This document shows, one piece after another, positions 45,252-53,068 of a stretch of 53,068 nt of DNA (its first letter is position 1; every line of letters begins with the position of its first letter). This DNA comes from Bacillota bacterium (GTDB lineage: Bacteria; Bacillota; UBA5301): contig JAAYHC010000015.1 of the NCBI GenBank assembly GCA_012735535.1, positions 1-53,068 on the forward strand, given 5' to 3'. The notes under the pieces were generated by a model. The model did not search any database, was not told where the DNA came from, and saw nothing but the letters and a program-made list of their open reading frames with translations. The translations under genes were made by a program, and so were the position numbers.

Positions 45252-46145
45252 ATGATTGATCAGGAGCAGGTGGTAGCTAAGCCAATCTCTCCGCTCTTGG
45301 CCGCCATAGTAGGCCTATGCTTAGGCATCGCCCTATCTTTAAACTGGTATCTGGCCGGTCTACGTACGGTCACCGTGCTGGTCGACGGGGTTAGTTTTGA
45401 GCATCAGACCCGGATGCGCACGGCAGCAGAGGTTTTGGCTGAATTAGGCATCCCTGATGAGTGCTTTTCCTTGCTTGCTCCCGACTTGCAGAGCGAGCTG
45501 GCTCAGCATACGGTTATCGAGCTGGCCTCGAAAGAGGAGCCAACATTAGTCCCTGCTTCCACTATTCCATTACCGGATTTTAGCGCCGAGTACATCACCG
45601 AGCAGATCACAATTCCCTATAGTGTTACCAAGAAGCCTGACAGCACCCTTGACAAAGGGACCGAGCAAATAGTAACACCTGGTCAGGAGGGTTTACTTGA
45701 GCGTATACGGAAAATAGTTAAGAGAGACGGCGAAGTGGTAGCCGATGTACTGATTATGGAGAAGGTGTTGGCCGAGCCGGTGGACCAAGTGGTGCTGGTC
45801 GGGCAAAAAGAACCGGTTAAGACTGTCGCCACCGAAAACGGTACCTACCGGTACCGCGAGGTAAAAGAGATGCTGGCCACCGCCTACTATCCCGGTCCGG
45901 AATGCACCGCTCCATATACTAACGGGCTGACCGCGATCGGACTAAAAGCAGGGTATGGCATTGTTGCGGTCGATCCCAGGGTTATTCCGCTGCGTTCTCG
46001 GGTGTATATCCCAGGGTATGGGATTGCGATCGCCGGTGATGTTGGCGGAGCAATCAAGGGCGACCAGGTTGATTTATGCTATGAAACCCTGGAGGAGGCT
46101 ATCGCCTTTGGCCGTCAATGGGTCAAAGTTTATATTCTCGAGTAG
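45252..46145 (+). CDS. YabE-like G5 and 3D domain cell-wall protein
   Basis: This 297-residue protein has an N-terminal membrane helix (about 16-36), a DUF348-like region (VTVLVDGVSFEHQTRMRTAAEVL), a G5 domain (about 108-190) and a C-terminal 3D domain (about 205-296) with LATAYYPGP and the aspartate-containing AGDVGGAIKGDQVDL. It resembles B. subtilis YabE and resuscitation-promoting-factor-like or Stp-type hydrolases that remodel peptidoglycan. Bacillus has yabE just before rnmV and ksgA; here rnmV is missing and rsmA follows directly. ATG 45252 follows GAGGTGAAG. Confidence 0.88.
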   Translation: MIDQEQVVAKPISPLLAAIVGLCLGIALSLNWYLAGLRTVTVLVDGVSFEHQTRMRTAAEVLAELGIPDECFSLLAPDLQSELAQHTVIELASKEEPTLVPASTIPLPDFSAEYITEQITIPYSVTKKPDSTLDKGTEQIVTPGQEGLLERIRKIVKRDGEVVADVLIMEKVLAEPVDQVVLVGQKEPVKTVATENGTYRYREVKEMLATAYYPGPECTAPYTNGLTAIGLKAGYGIVAVDPRVIPLRSRVYIPGYGIAIAGDVGGAIKGDQVDLCYETLEEAIAFGRQWVKVYILE

Positions 46146-46162
46146 ATAGTAAGGATCGACAG

Positions 46163-47017
46163 ATGAGTTTCGAGCTCTACAAACCCTCTGTGGTGCAACA
46201 AGTACTGGCTCAATATGATCTTCAGACCAAAAAAGCCTTTGGCCAAAACTTTCTGGTCGACCGGAATGTCCTCGCCAAGATCTGTTCCGCTGCAGCTTTT
46301 GAGCGGGACGATTTTGTTTTAGAGATCGGACCCGGACTGGGAGTACTGGCTGATTTCGCAGCCGATCAGGTCGAGCGCTGGTTGGCTGTTGAAATTGACC
46401 GCGATTTTGAGGAGCACTTGGCCCGGCTCACCGCAGCTCATCCTAACTTTGAAGTCATCTATGGTGATTTTCTTAAGTTATCCCTACCTGATTTGGTGGG
46501 GACCAGGTGCTACAAGGTGGTTGCTAATCTGCCGTATTATATTACGTCCCCTATTATCACCAAGATTATCTCGTCGCAGACCAACTGGCAACGCCTGGTC
46601 TTTATGGTTCAATTCGAGGTTGCCAAGCGTTTGACGGCGACTCCCGGCACTAAAGACTACGGATCCCTCACCCTTTATCTGCAATATTATGGCCAAGTTA
46701 ATTTGGTGGCGAAAGTCTCACCAAATTCATTTCTACCGCCACCGGAGGTGGATTCAGCGGTAATCGCCATCATTAGACACCCGGAACCACCAGTGAAGGT
46801 GGAGGATGAGCAGCTAATGTTTGCCATCATTCAAGCCGCTTTCCAGCAGCGTCGGAAAACACTTGCTAATTGCCTGAAAAACGCACCAAATCTTAATTAT
46901 TCCTCGGAACAAGTTGATTGGGCTTTGGCGCAGGCCGGCATTAGCGGCCAGCGGCGTGGTGAGACCCTCTCGCTAAGTGAGTATGCCCGGCTGAGTCAGG
47001 TTTTTGCGCAGTTGTGA
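46163..47017 (+). CDS. rsmA: 16S rRNA (adenine1518/1519-N6)-dimethyltransferase
   Basis: KsgA/RsmA dimethylates two adjacent adenines near the 3' end of 16S rRNA. This 284-residue protein shows KKAFGQNFLVD, the SAM motif VLEIGPGLGVLADFA and the catalytic NLPYYITSPII (NLPY). ATG 46163 is preferred because it matches the usual N-terminus, with AAGGA upstream; the frame extends to 46118 inside the previous gene. The rnmV gene that normally precedes it is absent. Confidence 0.95.
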   Translation: MSFELYKPSVVQQVLAQYDLQTKKAFGQNFLVDRNVLAKICSAAAFERDDFVLEIGPGLGVLADFAADQVERWLAVEIDRDFEEHLARLTAAHPNFEVIYGDFLKLSLPDLVGTRCYKVVANLPYYITSPIITKIISSQTNWQRLVFMVQFEVAKRLTATPGTKDYGSLTLYLQYYGQVNLVAKVSPNSFLPPPEVDSAVIAIIRHPEPPVKVEDEQLMFAIIQAAFQQRRKTLANCLKNAPNLNYSSEQVDWALAQAGISGQRRGETLSLSEYARLSQVFAQL

Positions 47018-47040
47018 AGCCGGGGGATAAGCAGTATAAT
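47012..47040 (+). promoter_or_regulatory. Promoter of the YkuK-like gene
   Basis: TTGTGA (47012-47017) and a perfect TATAAT (47035-47040) have a 17-base spacer. The -35 box ends in the rsmA stop codon. The YkuK-like start is 38 bases downstream. Confidence 0.7.
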
Positions 47041-47078
47041 AAAAGCGTGGTTGTCTGGGACAAAGGGGGTGCCCAGTA

Positions 47079-47567
47079 ATGTCGAAAGAGTACTATATAA
47101 GCCCCAGCCGGGGCAGACTCTCGTTTGAAGAGGTATTTGCGGACATTATCGAGTTCGTCAGTTCTGAACCCCAACTGCGCCACAAACTGATTATCGGAAC
47201 CGATTCGCAGTTTCGCGAAGAAAATGGCTCCTGTTTTGTGACGGCCATTATTGTCCATCGCGAGGGCAAGGGTGGTCGTTATTATTACCAAAAATATTAT
47301 GACTCCTCATACAGCGCCAACCTTAAGCAACGCCTCTTTTTCGAGGCTTCCCAGAGCCTTTCGTTAGCAGGACGGCTGGCGGAGAGATTGGCCGAGAACG
47401 GCTATGCCGATCTTAATGTGGAGATCCACCTCGATGTGGGCGAGATCGGATCCAGCCGGGAGATTGTGCGCGAGCTTGTCGGCATGATCATCGGTAGCGG
47501 CTTTGAAGCCCAAATCAAACCTAACTCCTTCGGCGCCTCCACCGTTGCTGATCGTTATACCAAATAG
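47079..47567 (+). CDS. YkuK/DUF458 family ribonuclease H-like protein
   Basis: This 162-residue protein has the DUF458 pattern: FEEVFADIIEFVSSEP, then the putative nuclease-like IIGTDSQ, and LDVGEIGSSREIVRELVGMI. The fold is RNase H-like, but enzymatic activity is unproven. AAGGGGGTG precedes the ATG. It has its own promoter and stands between rsmA and an amidase-like gene. Confidence 0.85.
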   Translation: MSKEYYISPSRGRLSFEEVFADIIEFVSSEPQLRHKLIIGTDSQFREENGSCFVTAIIVHREGKGGRYYYQKYYDSSYSANLKQRLFFEASQSLSLAGRLAERLAENGYADLNVEIHLDVGEIGSSREIVRELVGMIIGSGFEAQIKPNSFGASTVADRYTK

Positions 47568-47625
47568 CACTTTCCAGGCAGGGTTTCCATAGACTGTAAG
47601 AGCATTGCCTATGGAGGGAATATCC

Positions 47626-48513
47626 ATGCCGGAAGGTGCCGACCTAATTATCAACGGCAGATTTCTTGATCCTAAACACAAAGCAGTAAAAGGTAATACC
47701 GGGTATTTGGTTCCACTACGCCTCGTCGCCGAAAATCTCGGCGCTGAAGTGGATTGGACGCCGGGACGCGGTTCAATTGTCGTTAGCAAGAAAGAGAAGA
47801 GCTATGAGTTCCATGTGGGAAGTACTTTGGTATTAGTCAACGGAGAGCGGCAGAACCTACCGGAACTGGTCCGGTCTTACCACGGGCATGCCTTCGCTCC
47901 GGCGGCATTTATCGCTAAGGCGTTGGGGGCGAATCTTAGCTTTAGTGAAGATACCGAAACCTTAGCTTTGATCAGACAAGAGCCGGCCCTGGAGGGCCAA
48001 ATAGTCGTCCTGGCGGCTGCCGACGGCAATCCGGATTGCACCGTGACTATCGATGGCTTGAGCGAAAAGCAGTTGACCTACGATATCGCTGACCGGGCGC
48101 GACGTTTCTTAACAGCTGCCGGCGCGGCGGCGCTGGTGGTTGAGCAGCCGGCGGAGGCAGAGGGGCAGAGACCGACGCTACTGCTAAGTGTGCACATAAA
48201 TTCGTCCACCGACCTAACGCTGGAAGGTATCGAGGCCTACTATTATTCGCACTGGCAGAGCCAACGCTTGGCAGGCATAATTTTAGCGGAGATCGCCGCG
48301 GAGACGCGGGCGGTAAACCGTGGCGTGAAGGAGGCCAGCTTCTACCTCCTGAGGCATGCCGGTTGTCCCACCTGTCGCATTGAATGCGGTTTTCTGACGA
48401 ATGCTCAAGACCGAGCCAAATTAGCACAGCCGGAATACCGGGAAAAAATCGCGGTTGCCATATTCCGCGGGATCAGGTCATATTTTGAAACGCACCCCGG
48501 GAAAAATTATTGA
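47626..48513 (+). CDS. Stalk-domain plus degenerate Amidase_3 protein
   Basis: This protein of 295 residues has an N-terminal copper-amine-oxidase-like stalk domain (about 1-115, VPLRLVAENLGAEVDWTPG) and a C-terminal N-acetylmuramoyl-L-alanine amidase (Amidase_3) domain. The second zinc histidine (SVHINS) and catalytic glutamate (CRIECGFLTN) are present, as is the EK glutamate (SEKQL). The first histidine of the DPGHGG motif is missing (AAADGNP), and the segment after it is short. Activity is therefore doubtful. No signal peptide is visible. ATG 47626 follows GGAGGG. Confidence 0.78.
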   Translation: MPEGADLIINGRFLDPKHKAVKGNTGYLVPLRLVAENLGAEVDWTPGRGSIVVSKKEKSYEFHVGSTLVLVNGERQNLPELVRSYHGHAFAPAAFIAKALGANLSFSEDTETLALIRQEPALEGQIVVLAAADGNPDCTVTIDGLSEKQLTYDIADRARRFLTAAGAAALVVEQPAEAEGQRPTLLLSVHINSSTDLTLEGIEAYYYSHWQSQRLAGIILAEIAAETRAVNRGVKEASFYLLRHAGCPTCRIECGFLTNAQDRAKLAQPEYREKIAVAIFRGIRSYFETHPGKNY

Positions 48514-48539
48514 CAAAACCTGAGGGGTTAGACTATAAT
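48510..48539 (+). promoter_or_regulatory. Promoter of veg
   Basis: TTGACA (48510-48515) and TATAAT (48534-48539), both perfect matches, have an 18-base spacer. Veg in Bacillus is also served by a very strong vegetative promoter. The -35 box includes the stop codon of the amidase-like gene. Confidence 0.88.
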
Positions 48540-48607
48540 ATCTACTTCTTGATTAACGCCTGCTCTTATGGTACACTATAAGTGTATCTTTAAGAGAGGT
48601 GATGTAG

Positions 48608-48898
48608 GTGGCAAAGGCACTTCCGCGGTGTAACAATGTCCTCAAGATTATCAAAGACAATATGGATAGTCTGGTAGGGCAGCCTGTTACGATTAAAGCC
48701 AACCGCGGTCGTAAAAAGGTTCTTGAAGTAGAGGGTATTGTCGAGCAAACATATCCCAAGGTTTTCGTGGTCAAGCTTCAAGAGGATAATCTAGCCACCC
48801 GACTTTCCTACACGTACACAGATATCCTAACCAAGACCGTAGAAATCAGCGTAAATGGTAAAAATGTCGGGCAACAATTGTTGAAAGCGAATGCCTGA
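48608..48898 (+). CDS. veg: Veg protein
   Basis: Veg is a small SH3-like barrel protein, highly expressed in Bacillus and reported to influence biofilm formation and spore outgrowth. This 96-residue protein matches the family throughout: NNVLKIIKDNMDSLVGQPV, ANRGRKKVLEVEGIVEQTYP and FVVKLQ. It starts GTG 48608 behind AAGAGAGGTG. In Bacillus it also lies just downstream of ksgA. Confidence 0.93.
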   Translation: MAKALPRCNNVLKIIKDNMDSLVGQPVTIKANRGRKKVLEVEGIVEQTYPKVFVVKLQEDNLATRLSYTYTDILTKTVEISVNGKNVGQQLLKANA

Positions 48899-48905
48899 TG
48901 GGGAG

Positions 48906-48980
48906 GGGCTCCAAACGGAGCCCAGTTTGCTGTATAGGGCATGACAAACCGACCAACCTACACTTGGAGATGGTCGGTTT
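48906..48980 (+). terminator. Two hairpins after veg
   Basis: GGGCTCC/GGAGCCC (48906-48923, loop AAAC) is followed by a 10-bp perfect stem AAACCGACCA/TGGTCGGTTT (48946-48955 with 48971-48980). Neither has a long U-run on the plus strand. Together they separate veg from the convergent F0 operon. Confidence 0.65.
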
Positions 48981-48986
48981 ATTAAT

Positions 48987-49011
48987 AAAAAAAACAGACC
49001 TTTCGGTCCGT
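48987..49011 (-). terminator. Intrinsic terminator of the F0 operon
   Basis: On the minus strand ACGGACC pairs with GGTCTGT around GAAA, followed by eight Ts. It lies 35 bases after the atpF stop, so transcription ends before any F1 genes could be reached. Confidence 0.9.
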
Positions 49012-49046
49012 TTTCATAAAAGTATTGGGGCACTTACAACCAGATA

Positions 49047-49538
49047 TTATTGCAATTGACTGACTTCGTCAACACATTCTTTGACGATGCGTTCGTGATC
49101 TGCTGTGGTAAGTACCCGTCCAATAAGCTTACCGGCAGCGTGAACAGCCAGGTCCGCAATTTCATCGCGAATGTCTGCCAAAGCTTTTTCTTTCTCTTTC
49201 TTAATCTGAATTTTTGCTTCTTCAATCATCTGTTGGTAACGCGCTTCAGCTTCAGCGGCGCGTTCTTTAAGAATGGCTTCTGCCTTTTTGTTGGCTTCGG
49301 CGATGATGTTGGCTGCTTTTTGGTCAGCACCCTCCATTTGGCGCCGATATTTGGCCAAGATTTCTTCGGCTTCCTGTTTGGTGGCGGCAGCTTGCGCTAA
49401 AGAGTTTTCAACGTGCTCTTCCCGCTGTTTCAACAAGTTCATTACCGGCTGCCACCCAAATTGTTTCAGCAGCAGGAAAATGATGGCCAGGTTGATCACC
49501 TGAAAGATTAATGACCAGATGTCGAAATTCTCAAGCAT
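49047..49538 (-). CDS. atpF: ATP synthase F0 subunit b
   Basis: This 163-residue protein has one N-terminal membrane helix (residues about 8-26, SLIFQVINLAIIFLLLKQF) and a long charged coiled coil. It is the peripheral stalk that links F0 to F1 through delta. It follows atpE by 82 bases and ends the operon. atpH (delta), which normally comes next, is absent. Confidence 0.94.
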   Translation of the reverse strand: MLENFDIWSLIFQVINLAIIFLLLKQFGWQPVMNLLKQREEHVENSLAQAAATKQEAEEILAKYRRQMEGADQKAANIIAEANKKAEAILKERAAEAEARYQQMIEEAKIQIKKEKEKALADIRDEIADLAVHAAGKLIGRVLTTADHERIVKECVDEVSQLQ

Positions 49539-49620
49539 AGTTTACAACTCCTCTTTGGGACGGGTTTTCCGAGTGCAGGGAAGATGCCTGACGGCAACTC
49601 CCTGCACTTCCACACTTAAA

Positions 49621-49845
49621 TCAGATTTTGGTCCACATCAGGATCGCCATAACGAAAGTAAACAGAGTAAGTGCCTCCATCATGGCTAGAGCCAAGATAA
49701 GGGTGGTACGGACATCGCCAGCGATTTCCGGCTGACGAGCCATGCTCTCCAAAGCTTTACCGGAAGCGAAAGCCTGACCCATGGCTGAGAACACTGCGAC
49801 TATTGCTAGTGTTAAACCAACAGCGAACAAGGATGACATCTGCAT
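49621..49845 (-). CDS. atpE: ATP synthase F0 subunit c
   Basis: This 74-residue hairpin of two membrane helices forms the ion-carrying ring. The polar loop is ARQPE. The carboxylate is the Glu in MMEALTLF of helix 2. Helix 1 has the GQ glutamine seen in Na+-binding rings, but the Ser/Thr after the glutamate is replaced by Ala-Leu, so ion specificity is ambiguous, with H+ more likely. ATG 49845 is used behind AAAGGGGGG; ATG 49839 is possible. Confidence 0.95.
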   Translation of the reverse strand: MQMSSLFAVGLTLAIVAVFSAMGQAFASGKALESMARQPEIAGDVRTTLILALAMMEALTLFTFVMAILMWTKI

Positions 49846-49881
49846 TTTCCCCCCTTTCCACAAGGCAACAAGCTTATAAGA

Positions 49882-50652
49882 TTAGTGCCCCACAACGAAA
49901 TCAGCAATGTAGGTAATGGTCAGCAATGTAAAGACAAATGCTTGGATAAAGCCCATGATAATCCCGAGAATCTGAACCGGCAGGGGGAAAATCAAGGGAA
50001 CCAATATTGCTAATACGGTAGCAACCATTTTTTCGCCGAACATATTTCCGAATAGACGGATGCCGAGCGAAAAAGCGTGGGTGAACTGCTCCATCAGGAT
50101 CAACGGATTGTAAAAGTGTTTGATGTAGTGTCTAAACCCATTGGCCTTGATTCCGTAGTAGTTCACAAAGATGATTGCGCAAATAGCGAAACCAAAGGTT
50201 GTATTCATATCGGTCGTTGGTGGCAACATCCCTGGGATAAACCAGGCTAAGTTACAAACTAGAATGAAGACGAAAATAGTGCCCACAAACGGGATGTACT
50301 CGCGCCCCTTGGGGCCAATGACGGTCTCGGTCAGGCTGCCGATAAACTCGACGGCCATCTCGAGCACTTTTTGTCCGGTCTTGCGCGGGACAAACTCCAG
50401 GTTGCGGGTTAACAGATAACATCCGCCGATGACAAGCGCAGCTAGCAACCAAGTGTTAAGGATGGTGCTGGTAATTGTGATCGGGCCGATATGGATCTTC
50501 GGAATTGGAGCAAGGTGCGCCAACACGTGATTAAGCTGTTCGAACTTATCGGCCATCATGGCAGCCAAACCTGTCTCCCCGCCGTGGGCTTCCGCAGCTA
50601 CGGTTGCTGCATGCTCAGCCGCTTTAACGATTGTTGCGGGTAAGAAAAACAC
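49882..50652 (-). CDS. atpB: ATP synthase F0 subunit a
   Basis: This 256-residue protein forms the static half-channels. The essential arginine is in FSLGIRLFGNMFGE; multiple membrane helices are evident, and VEFIGSLTETVIGPKG and IPGMLPPTTDMNTT are typical. It lies 27 bases after the AtpZ-like gene and 37 bases before atpE. The N-terminal extension (about 45 residues with an Ala/His-rich segment) is longer than in many Firmicutes. Confidence 0.95.
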   Translation of the reverse strand: MFFLPATIVKAAEHAATVAAEAHGGETGLAAMMADKFEQLNHVLAHLAPIPKIHIGPITITSTILNTWLLAALVIGGCYLLTRNLEFVPRKTGQKVLEMAVEFIGSLTETVIGPKGREYIPFVGTIFVFILVCNLAWFIPGMLPPTTDMNTTFGFAICAIIFVNYYGIKANGFRHYIKHFYNPLILMEQFTHAFSLGIRLFGNMFGEKMVATVLAILVPLIFPLPVQILGIIMGFIQAFVFTLLTITYIADFVVGH

Positions 50653-50679
50653 TCAGAACCCCTCTCTTTCTTTGCGGAA

Positions 50680-51117
50680 TTAGTACTTTTTTATCTCGCC
50701 ACGCGAATCCGTTTCAATATCTTCGTCTTTTTCTCCACGAATTCGCCGCAGGGCTTGCCTTTCCTTCTCTGCGACCATCTCTTCAAAGTCGGTGAGTAAA
50801 CTCCGGGCATGAGATAAAGACTCTTTTGCCTCGGCGACCCGGCGCCGATGTTGCTCCTCTTTATCGAGCATACTCTCTTGCATATTAGCTTCGAGACGTC
50901 GGGAGTCCTCAAGGACCCGGATCATCTTTTCAAATTCGCGATAAATTAAATAGCCGGCTAAAGCCAGTCCGACGACCAGAAAGGTCGGTGTGGTGCCGAA
51001 ACGGTTATCTAGCCAGGTCCCACCAAAAAAGCCAAATAATAAATAGAAGATCAATGATAGACCAAAGGACAACCCAATGTTAATGTGTTTGAAGCTTGCC
51101 CAGGTACTTTTTTTCAC
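50680..51117 (-). CDS. AtpZ/AtpI-like protein with coiled-coil tail
   Basis: This 145-residue protein has two membrane helices (about 12-32 and 44-62, INIGLSFGLSLIFYLLFGFFG and LVVGLALAGYLIYREF) of the AtpZ/AtpI type that helps ring assembly. The remainder (about 65-145) is a long charged coiled-coil tail (RRLEANMQESMLDKEEQ...), which is unusual; normal AtpZ proteins are about 70-90 residues and AtpI has four helices. It starts GTG 51117 behind GGGGT and is the first gene of the operon. Confidence 0.78.
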   Translation of the reverse strand: MKKSTWASFKHINIGLSFGLSLIFYLLFGFFGGTWLDNRFGTTPTFLVVGLALAGYLIYREFEKMIRVLEDSRRLEANMQESMLDKEEQHRRRVAEAKESLSHARSLLTDFEEMVAEKERQALRRIRGEKDEDIETDSRGEIKKY

Positions 51118-51160
51118 AAAAACTGACCCCCTAGATAATCATGGAGGGACAAGTGCAGTA

Positions 51161-51188
51161 AATCTAGTAGTAAACGTTAATATGTCAA
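51161..51188 (-). promoter_or_regulatory. Promoter of the F0 operon
   Basis: On the minus strand TTGACA (51188-51183) and TAGATT (51166-51161) are separated by 16 bases, and the AtpZ-like start lies 44 bases downstream. This intergenic region also carries the divergent purA promoter. Confidence 0.7.
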
Positions 51189-51284
51189 ATATTTAAGAAA
51201 TTAGCGCGCACTGTTCATATATTCTCGCCAATGGGTTAAATTCCTTTCAACTAAATAAAAATACCAGAAGAGCGGCCGCGTTGC

Positions 51285-52629
<1,345 letters not shown>

Positions 52630-52684
52630 AGCGTGGCCGGAAAAGGTCGACAGGAGTGCCAGAAAAATAATGGCGCTTACCCTC

Positions 52685-52713
52685 TTGCGTTAAAAGTAAC
52701 TTGACGCTATACT
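52685..52713 (+). promoter_or_regulatory. Possible upstream promoter of the tRNA genes
   Basis: TTGCGT (52685-52690) and TATACT (52708-52713) have a 17-base spacer. It is weaker than the next promoter and its transcript would run through the 52728 inverted repeat. Confidence 0.35.
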
Positions 52714-52727
52714 ATATGGGTGTGGTT

Positions 52728-52752
52728 TGTCCGAATTGCGCGAATTTGGACA
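52728..52752 (+). repeat. Inverted repeat upstream of tRNA genes
   Basis: TGTCCGAATT and AATTTGGACA form a 10-bp stem (one G-U pair) around GCGCG. It lies between the two possible promoters and has no U-run. It could be a processing or regulatory site. Confidence 0.35.
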
Positions 52753-52771
52753 TAGACCCTGCTAGAGTTGC

Positions 52772-52800
52772 TTGACAGCTATATCGAAATGTAGTATGCT
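52772..52800 (+). promoter_or_regulatory. Promoter of tRNA-Lys/tRNA-Glu
   Basis: TTGACA (52772-52777) and TATGCT (52795-52800) have a 17-base spacer, 18 bases before the first tRNA. This is typical for a stable RNA promoter. Confidence 0.75.
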
Positions 52801-52818
52801 ATTAAAGCAATTGGAGAT

Positions 52819-52894
52819 GAGCCATTAGCTCAGTTGGTAGAGCACCGGACTTTTAATCCGGGTGTCCCGCGTTCGAGTCGCGGATGGCTCACCA
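52819..52894 (+). tRNA. tRNA-Lys (TTT anticodon)
   Basis: A 76-base cloverleaf with acceptor stem GAGCCAT/ATGGCTC, D arm TTAGCTCAGTTGG, anticodon loop CTTTTAA (anticodon TTT), T arm with GTTCGAGTC and an encoded CCA. It decodes AAA and AAG. Confidence 0.97.
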
Positions 52895-52900
52895 GTAAGT

Positions 52901-52976
52901 GCCCCCATCGTCTAGAGGCCTAGGACACCGCCCTTTCACGGCGGCGGCAGCGGTTCGAATCCGCTTGGGGGTACCA
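52901..52976 (+). tRNA. tRNA-Glu (TTC anticodon)
   Basis: A 76-base cloverleaf with acceptor GCCCCCA/TGGGGGT, D arm TCGTCTAGAGGCC, anticodon loop CTTTCAC (anticodon TTC), T arm GGTTCGAATCC and encoded CCA. The first acceptor pair is G-U. It is six bases after tRNA-Lys and probably cotranscribed. Confidence 0.96.
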
Positions 52977-52993
52977 TATTTTATCTAGCGGTG

Positions 52994-53022
52994 CCTTCTA
53001 AATATCAGTAGAAGGTTTTTTT
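52994..53022 (+). terminator. Intrinsic terminator of the tRNA pair
   Basis: CCTTCTA and TAGAAGG form a 7-bp stem with an 8-base loop, followed by seven Ts, 17 bases after tRNA-Glu. Confidence 0.88.
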
Positions 53023-53030
53023 GTCTCCGC

Positions 53031-53060
53031 TTGCTATTCTGCGAAAAAGTGAGATATAAT
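53031..53060 (+). promoter_or_regulatory. Probable promoter at the right edge
   Basis: TTGCTA (53031-53036) and a perfect TATAAT (53055-53060) have an 18-base spacer. The transcribed gene lies outside the window. Confidence 0.45.
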
Positions 53061-53068
53061 ATATTACA

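Overview
ORGANISM. The window is the replication-origin region of a Bacillota (Firmicutes) chromosome of moderate GC content. The evidence is the block dnaA-dnaN-yaaA-recF-remB-gyrB-gyrA on the minus strand, facing rpmH-rnpA-yidD-yidC-jag-mnmE-mnmG-rsmG-noc-soj(parA)-spo0J(parB) on the plus strand, as in Bacillus, with DnaA-box clusters between the two arms. YyaC, veg and a YabE-like 3D protein point to an endospore-former. A selenocysteine-containing formate dehydrogenase points to an anaerobic or formate-using lifestyle and to SelABCD encoded elsewhere. A secreted protein that reads like an outer-membrane beta-barrel raises the possibility of a diderm Bacillota lineage (for example Limnochordia/Hydrogenispora-like); that is inference only. 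LAYOUT. 1-214: fdn terminator and probably the start of a leftward gene that leaves the window. 215-4681 (-): fdnGHI, membrane formate dehydrogenase whose catalytic subunit is read through an in-frame UGA with a recognisable SECIS hairpin. 5130-16507 (-): fdhE, a UPF0210/ACT pair, then gyrA, gyrB, remB, recF, yaaA, dnaN and dnaA. 16517-17371 (-): an unusual ATPase-plus-winged-helix gene lying between the origin and dnaA. 17364-17756: main DnaA-box cluster; a second cluster with a DnaA-trio-like run lies between dnaN and dnaA, giving a bipartite origin. 17854-26682 (+): ribosomal protein, RNase P, membrane insertase, tRNA modification and chromosome segregation genes, with parS and Noc-binding sites. 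26693-30628 (+): cysteine desulfurase, larB, larC, DUF4446, bactofilin. 30660-31274 (-): yyaC. 31379-34327 (+): YkvI transporter, TPR protein, VanW protein. 34391-35305 (+): monocistronic ilvE with its own promoter and terminator. 35475-38695 (+): two nitrilase-fold proteins lacking catalytic residues, followed by the barrel-like secreted protein. 38759-44774 (+): acyl-CoA dehydratase activase, prs, small membrane protein, PHP phosphoesterase, PspC protein, DnaD, DnaB. 44788-48898 (+): two tiny genes, YabE-like protein, rsmA (ksgA), YkuK, a degenerate amidase, veg. 48987-51188 (-): an F0-only ATP synthase operon (atpZ-like, atpB, atpE, atpF) that ends in a terminator without any F1 genes. 51346-52629 (+): purA. 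52819-52976 (+): tRNA-Lys and tRNA-Glu. HOW IT FITS. Genes on both arms point away from oriC, co-directional with replication. The only head-on units are yyaC and the F0 operon. The most unusual items are the ATPase/HTH gene in front of dnaA, the tandem pseudo-nitrilases with a barrel-like partner, and the F0-only operon.
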